10,298 nucleotides of DNA from Chrysochromulina parva (lineage: Eukaryota > Haptophyta > Prymnesiales > Chrysochromulinaceae), in the NCBI GenBank assembly GCA_002887195.1, contig PJAB01002140.1, positions 1 through 10,298 of the forward strand, written 5' to 3'. The notes beneath the pieces are model-generated. The model searched no databases. It was given only the letters and a program-made list of their open reading frames with translations, and was not told the DNA's origin. The translations under genes were made by a program, and so were the position numbers. Shown in pieces: positions 6,610 through 10,298 of the stretch; position 1 is the first letter of the stretch; each line of letters starts with the position of its first letter.

Positions 6610-6897
6610 CTGAAATTCATGAAACGGTTTTTCTTTTGATGCGCACCTGTCTGGCGGTTCAAAGAAACCGTTGGGAGCCGGGGCACAAACATGCGGGACA
6701 CACACGGGACACACGGGCGCACGCACGGGCACACGGATCACACATAGACGAACCTCACAACCATCCAAACCCACCAGCCTGCGGACCAGCCGAACACACA
6801 TGACAGGTACGTTTCTCAGTCGCAGATCAGTGATCTCCACCTGCCGCTGAACTTTGGGTCGTGGCGCGTGCCGCTCAGTTCGTGCTCGGTTTCGCGC

Positions 6898-6903
6898 CAC
6901 GTG
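6898..6903. promoter_or_regulatory. CACGTG hexamer upstream of AlgH-chromodomain gene
   Basis: Perfect CACGTG, within GCCACGTGTCC, 81 bp before the accepted ATG at 6985. The function is inferred from position and from recurrence in the window. Confidence 0.3.
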
Positions 6904-6984
6904 TCCCACCTTGACGGTCGCCCCCTTGGGTTGGCGGCCGCCGATGTGGTCGTCCCTATTTGGGCGGAAGGAGAGCTGCCCGTG

Positions 6985-8328
6985 ATGACATTCTTGGCGC
7001 TTGCGGCATTCGCCTTCATTCAAGGGCACGAGTTATTCAGTCGTGAGGCTAACGGCGCATCTCGTGCGGCACGGCGGTGCACGGCGCCGGTGGCAGGCCT
7101 CTTCTCGGAGGATTGGATGAACAGGCTGGGGACGGCGACCGCCTCGCGCAAGCTCTGGGCGCTCCCGCGGCCCGCCGAGTCGCTCGGGCCGGGTTCGGTG
7201 ATACTCGCCCATCCGGGCTCGTTCGACCACTACTTTCTGGAGAGCCTTGTGCTCATCCTCGAGCACGGTCCAGACGGCACGAAAGGCGTGCTCCTCAACC
7301 ACGAGACGCCCTGGACGGTGGAGGACCTCGCGCCCGACGCCAAGATGGCGCCCTTTGCGGCAAACGCCGTATTCCTCGGGGGCGACGCAGGCCGCGACAC
7401 GATCACTATGGTGCACGGCGAGTTCGAGTTGCCGGGCGCTGTCGAGGTGGGCCAAGGGGTGTACACTGGCGGCGTCGACGCGGCGCTCCGCGCAGTGACT
7501 GAGGGCGCTCTGCCGCCCGACCGATTCAAGTTCTTCTACAAGAGCGTCGAGTGGCTGCCGAACGCGCTTCCGGTCGCCATCACCTCGGGCACCTTCCAGG
7601 TAATCGAGCTCTCTCCGGGCTTCCTCTTTGGCCAATCTGGCCAGCGTTCGATGTGGGCCGAGGTGCGCGAGGAACTCGTCAAGGAGGAAGCCGAAGAGGC
7701 TGCTGCCGCCCTCAAGCTGGAGTCCATGCAGCGTGGACCGAGCGGCGCGACCGACGCGACCGACGCGGGCCGCAGCTTGGCGGCCGAGGCAGGCGAAATG
7801 GTCGCCAAGCTGCGTAAGCAGGTCGAGGGAGGTCGCGCGGCCTCCAAGGCATTGAAGGCGGAGGAGGCCGCCCTTGCTCAGGCCGAATTCGACGCGCATG
7901 AGGCCAAGGTGAAGGCGCTCGTCGAGCAGATCCGGCGAGATCGCGAGGAGGGCACGGACGCCCCTTACGACCTGCGCATCCTAGGACCCGACTTGCTCGC
8001 TGAGAAGGCACGCTTTGAGGCGCGGCTTGAGGCTGAGAAGAGGCTCCTCGATGCGCAGCTGAGCCGGGACTCGGGCATCGCACTCGGGCTAGCCCCCGAG
8101 GCCGAGGGCCAGGCGGCCGCGGAGGCGGCCGCAGACCCGGCAGCAGACGGAAGTGCGACTGCCATTGCTGCGCTGCTCGCGTACCGTGTCTTCAAGGGCA
8201 ACTCGCAGTGGCGCGTGCGCTGGCGGGGATATGGCGCCGAAGGAGACACGTGGGAGTCCATCCACGTGCTCGACACTGAGGAGCTCAGGAAGCAAGCGCA
8301 GCTGTTGAAAGAGCAGAGCGGGGCCTGA
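6985..8328 (+). CDS. UPF0301/AlgH (DUF179) domain protein with C-terminal chromodomain
   Basis: A 447-residue fusion from the first in-frame ATG. Residues 1-13 are hydrophobic (MTFLALAAFAFIQ), then comes an Arg/Ala/Ser-rich stretch to about 65. This resembles the signal-plus-transit leader of secondary plastids, with AAFA/F a candidate cleavage point, though the signal part is unusually short. Residues about 67-227 match the UPF0301/AlgH fold: LGPGSVILAHPGSFDHYF at the start, GTKGVLLNHE (98-107), FLGGDAGRD (130-138), and a C-terminal FKFFYKSVEW to MWAEV block. The usual GYAGW and GGP residues are altered. Residues about 224-251 and 271-361 are charged and probably coiled coil. Residues about 394-437 are a chromodomain (YRVFKG, QWRVRWRGYGAEGDTWES). 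AlgH proteins are known in bacteria and plant chloroplasts, but their biochemical role is unclear. Chromodomains bind histone tails, or in cpSRP43 a plastid SRP54 tail. The combined function is unknown. Confidence 0.82.
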   Translation: MTFLALAAFAFIQGHELFSREANGASRAARRCTAPVAGLFSEDWMNRLGTATASRKLWALPRPAESLGPGSVILAHPGSFDHYFLESLVLILEHGPDGTKGVLLNHETPWTVEDLAPDAKMAPFAANAVFLGGDAGRDTITMVHGEFELPGAVEVGQGVYTGGVDAALRAVTEGALPPDRFKFFYKSVEWLPNALPVAITSGTFQVIELSPGFLFGQSGQRSMWAEVREELVKEEAEEAAAALKLESMQRGPSGATDATDAGRSLAAEAGEMVAKLRKQVEGGRAASKALKAEEAALAQAEFDAHEAKVKALVEQIRRDREEGTDAPYDLRILGPDLLAEKARFEARLEAEKRLLDAQLSRDSGIALGLAPEAEGQAAAEAAADPAADGSATAIAALLAYRVFKGNSQWRVRWRGYGAEGDTWESIHVLDTEELRKQAQLLKEQSGA

Positions 8329-8616
8329 TTGCGACCGGTGTTGTGCCAGGGGGTGCGCGCTTTTGCGTGTTCCGCGTGGTCCCGCGAGACGAGTCACGAC
8401 GCGACCTGCACGGCACCGAAATAGAAAATAACGTAAAAGTTTGTGTTGTCTCCCTCATGCGAATATGTCTGCTCACGCGTGCACCGGTCCCGCGCTGCGA
8501 GCCGTATAATCGTGCTACTCTGCCCGGGGCGAGAGGACTCAGAGCGTGGTCAAATTTGTTGACTACTGATCTACTGTAGCCCAGAGGGCACTGTGCCCGT
8601 ACAGCGTACGTATGCG
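8329..8616. other. Convergent intergenic region
   Basis: This 288-bp gap lies between the 3' ends of the AlgH-chromodomain and MFS genes. It has an A-rich patch (8420-8445, including GAAATAGAAAATAACG), a possible 3'-end signal for the plus-strand gene. I see no supported coding region or RNA gene. Confidence 0.45.
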
Positions 8617-10104
8617 TCATGGCCGTACAAATGACGAGGACTGCCTCACAGGTTCACGTCGCGAGCTTGTGGCCGTGCTGCTGGCCTTGGCTGCTACCTC
8701 CTCGTGGTGGCATGCGTGCAGGTAAACCGGGAAAGCCAGGCAGCCGAGCAGCGCCACCTGCAGCAGCAGGTGCACTGTGGCGAGCGTGAGGCCGTTGAAG
8801 CGCGTGACGCACCAGTTGAGCAAATACGGCGGCAGGTCGCTCATGACTGCGATGATGAGGTTGGAATAACCAAGCATCCGGCCCTTGGTCGCACGCGCGA
8901 AGCGATTCGGCTGCGCGAGGAAGTGGAAGTAGCAGCTCCAGAGGAGAGTGCGTGACGGACCGAAGAGCATCACGGCGACCGTCTGTGGCAGTGGGTAGCT
9001 GCTGAGCGTGAGCAGACCGACGACATTCACGCCGACGACAGCGACCATCATGTATACGTCAGGCCGCTTGCGGAAGCGACGCAGCAGCAGCGAGGTGAGC
9101 GGCGACGAGATGAGGGATCCCATCGGGAACCCAACGTTGAAGATCACGTCGAGCCGCTCGGCCACCTCGGGCGGGAATAGAACGCGTGCATCCTCCGAGA
9201 ATGACACGATGTAGTACGTTGCCTTTAGGTTGGCGAAGGCCATCGTCATCATCAGCAACAGTGTGTCCGTGCGCAGCATCTGCGAGCGCAGGAGCCGCCG
9301 ATGCATGGAGCGGTTCGTTGGTCGGCTCAGAGGATCCTCGCGAGAAGCCCTTCTACTCGGGCTCACGGGATTCAGCGAAAGGACCATCTGCCACTCGTGT
9401 GAAAAGGCTGGCGACGTCTCGACTGCCATCGGGACCAACGCTGCGGCCGCCTCCGCCAGTGGCGACGTCTCGACTGCCATCGGGACCAGCGCTGCGGCCG
9501 CCTCCGCCTCGGCTGCCAGCCGCCGTTCGTCATGGCTCCCCGTGCGCAGCACTTGCAGCGCCGTCACCAACGCCTGCGTGTGCAACTCCTCGGGCGTCTC
9601 TTCGTCGGCCGCCGCGCTGTCGACGCACACGCGGTGGTGCAGCGCCTTCAGAATCGAAAGGCTGCCAGGCGTCGGCGGTGGGCTGTGCTCGGGACGGCGC
9701 TCGACCTCATCGCCCTCAGCTCCCAACAAGGTCGCTGGCCTGGCGGCACTGGCACCAGCGGCGACGCCAGTCCGTGCTACGACGTCTGCAACAGGCGCTT
9801 CTCGCGCTGCCCAGCCATCCGCGGCAATCGGGCTCCTTGACAGCGGCTTTGGCGGCGGCGCCTGCTTCGCCCCGGTCAGCCCACACGCAGGCAAGGACGG
9901 CAGTGCGCTGTAAAGTGAGCTGTACTCGGCCTCGGCGAGCAAGCTCGATCCACGCTGCTGCTGCTGGCGCTCCACGCGCACACGCTCGTCCTGCAGCCAT
10001 CGCCACGAGGGCAACTGCATGTACGTAGCTGCCGCCGCGACGAGAGCGGTGGCCAGCCAGGCCAGCGCGATGGTGCTGAGCGGCCAGCCCAAGTTGAAGT
10101 AGAC
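8617..10104 (-). CDS. MFS transporter, SLC43/LAT-like, C-terminal exon (5' exons outside or upstream)
   Basis: About 495 codons of a membrane transporter, possibly for amino acids. The only start at the 5' end of this open frame is a GTG at 10128, with an in-frame TGA 24 bases further upstream. The coding signal instead begins right after CATTCACATTCACAG, an intron-acceptor-like sequence, so the exon is taken to start at 10104. In GTG-based numbering the first residues (VYFNLGWPLSTIALAWLATALVAAAATYM, about 9-37) form one membrane helix, probably helix 6. Then comes a long polar loop (about 40-283), then six hydrophobic segments near 287-309, 326-350, 357-378, 382-405, 419-441 and 447-470. The RTLLWSCYFHFLAQPNRF to GRMLGYSNLIIAV block resembles the LAT3/LAT4 region around helices 10-11. 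Helices 1-5 are missing and should lie upstream, beyond 10129 or outside the window. The tail is Ser/Arg-rich. Confidence 0.75.
   Translation of the reverse strand, partial: VYFNLGWPLSTIALAWLATALVAAAATYMQLPSWRWLQDERVRVERQQQQRGSSLLAEAEYSSLYSALPSLPACGLTGAKQAPPPKPLSRSPIAADGWAAREAPVADVVARTGVAAGASAARPATLLGAEGDEVERRPEHSPPPTPGSLSILKALHHRVCVDSAAADEETPEELHTQALVTALQVLRTGSHDERRLAAEAEAAAALVPMAVETSPLAEAAAALVPMAVETSPAFSHEWQMVLSLNPVSPSRRASREDPLSRPTNRSMHRRLLRSQMLRTDTLLLMMTMAFANLKATYYIVSFSEDARVLFPPEVAERLDVIFNVGFPMGSLISSPLTSLLLRRFRKRPDVYMMVAVVGVNVVGLLTLSSYPLPQTVAVMLFGPSRTLLWSCYFHFLAQPNRFARATKGRMLGYSNLIIAVMSDLPPYLLNWCVTRFNGLTLATVHLLLQVALLGCLAFPVYLHACHHEEVAAKASSTATSSRREPVRQSSSFVRP
9410..9511 (-). repeat. 51-bp tandem duplication in MFS loop (17 residues x2)
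   Basis: Units 9410-9460 and 9461-9511 differ at only a few bases: one internal A/G and the last three. On the coding strand they give two consecutive AEAAAALVPMAVETSP-type segments in the large central loop of the transporter. The near identity indicates a recent in-frame duplication. Confidence 0.95.
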
Positions 10105-10125
10105 CTGTGAATGTGAATGTGAATG
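10105..10125 (-). other. Probable 3' splice site of MFS gene intron
   Basis: On the minus strand, CATTCACATTCACATTCACAG runs directly into GTCTACTTC, where the transmembrane coding signal begins. The AG is at 10106-10105. Upstream there is no in-frame ATG before a TGA. The three CATTCA units are pyrimidine-biased like an acceptor tract. The donor lies upstream, possibly outside the window. Confidence 0.55.
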
Positions 10126-10128
10126 CAC

Positions 10129-10248
10129 GGGGCCGAGTGCGGCGAGGGGTCAACACAGAGTGGAAGGGTGACTCTCGCATAGCAGCGGCGCGGGCAGCAG
10201 CGACGGCAGCGGCGGCAGCGGCGGCGTCGGCGTCGGCGTCGGCAGCGT

Positions 10249-10290
<42 letters not shown>

Positions 10291-10298
10291 GGGCGGCG
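10129..10298. repeat. GC-rich triplet-repeat region at right edge
   Basis: From about 10181 the sequence is imperfect GGC/AGC/GTC triplets. Positions 10249-10290 are 14 perfect CGG units, followed by GGGCGGCG to the window end. On the minus strand this is (CCG)n upstream of the MFS exon, so it lies in an intron, a 5' UTR or a poly-Ala/Pro exon of that gene. Positions 10129-10180 hold no feature I can support. Confidence 0.9.

Larger units (their letters stand above)
6528..6984. promoter_or_regulatory. Divergent promoter region, Rab-GAP / AlgH-chromodomain
   Basis: This 457-bp gap separates two head-to-head genes and should carry both promoters and 5' UTRs. It contains CACGTG at 6604-6609 (76 bp from the Rab-GAP start) and at 6898-6903 (81 bp from the other start), and an ACACACGGG-type CA-rich tract at 6695-6736 that continues as a C/A-rich stretch to about 6800. 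An ATGACAGGTACG stretch at 6799-6810 looks like a tiny first exon with a CAG|GTACG donor; if spliced, the plus-strand gene would start earlier than annotated. The GTG-initiated extension from 6868 was not accepted. Confidence 0.5.

Noticed and set aside
5968..6639. Long plus-strand frame opposite the N-terminus of the TBC protein
   Set aside because: It has no recognisable domain; the minus strand carries the N-terminus continuous with the TBC domain.
6868..6984. Upstream extension of the AlgH-chromodomain protein by 39 residues
   Set aside because: It begins with GTG and lacks conserved sequence; the ATG at 6985 places a hydrophobic leader at the N-terminus.
7033..7899. 288-codon minus-strand frame opposite the AlgH domain
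   Set aside because: No domain signal, and the plus strand has a clear family match.
9186..10028. 280-codon and 227-codon plus-strand frames opposite the MFS loop
   Set aside because: Low-complexity Arg/Ala/Ser/Pro products typical of GC-rich antisense; the minus frame encodes membrane helices on both sides.

Overview
The window looks like nuclear DNA of a GC-rich, gene-dense unicellular eukaryote, most probably an alga with a secondary red plastid such as a haptophyte. The reasons are protein families that are eukaryotic (SET/SMYD-type methyltransferase, DBP2-type DEAD-box helicase, TBC Rab-GAP, SLC43-like MFS carrier, chromodomain), largely intronless reading frames with strong G/C at third codon positions, short intergenic gaps, many in-frame microsatellites, and one protein with a possible signal-plus-transit-like N-terminus. 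The taxon is an inference from style, not from a marker gene. Only ATG starts are accepted here; GTG and TTG openings are replaced by the first supported ATG or by a splice site.

Layout. Positions 1-411 (minus) hold the 5' part of an unrecognised gene that runs off the left edge. Positions 412-841 hold a partly duplicated, probably untranslated or exon-remnant stretch and an ACTC microsatellite. A SET-domain protein (842-2524, plus) is followed after 153 bp by a DBP2/DDX5-type RNA helicase (2678-4384, plus) whose second RecA domain carries nine PPPPSL hexapeptides. A convergent gap (4385-4961) with a 14-bp CACGTG palindrome separates it from a TBC-domain Rab-GAP (4962-6527, minus). A 457-bp divergent gap (6528-6984) serves the Rab-GAP and, on the plus strand, an UPF0301/AlgH-domain protein fused to a C-terminal chromodomain (6985-8328). 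A 288-bp convergent gap follows, then the last exon of an SLC43-like MFS transporter (8617-10104, minus). The right edge (about 10181-10298) is GGC-rich triplet repeat.

The genes do not form an obvious pathway or operon: they cover protein methylation, RNA remodelling, vesicle traffic, a possible plastid function and membrane transport, as expected for a random stretch of a compact eukaryotic chromosome. The most unusual objects are the AlgH-coiled coil-chromodomain fusion with a possible plastid-targeting leader, the PPPPSL array inside the helicase core, and the membrane-anchored SET protein without a MYND finger. CACGTG hexamers lie within about 105 bp upstream of four of the five starts whose upstream DNA is in the window. 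I see no mobile element, CRISPR array, tRNA or rRNA, and no multi-gene defence or biosynthetic system.
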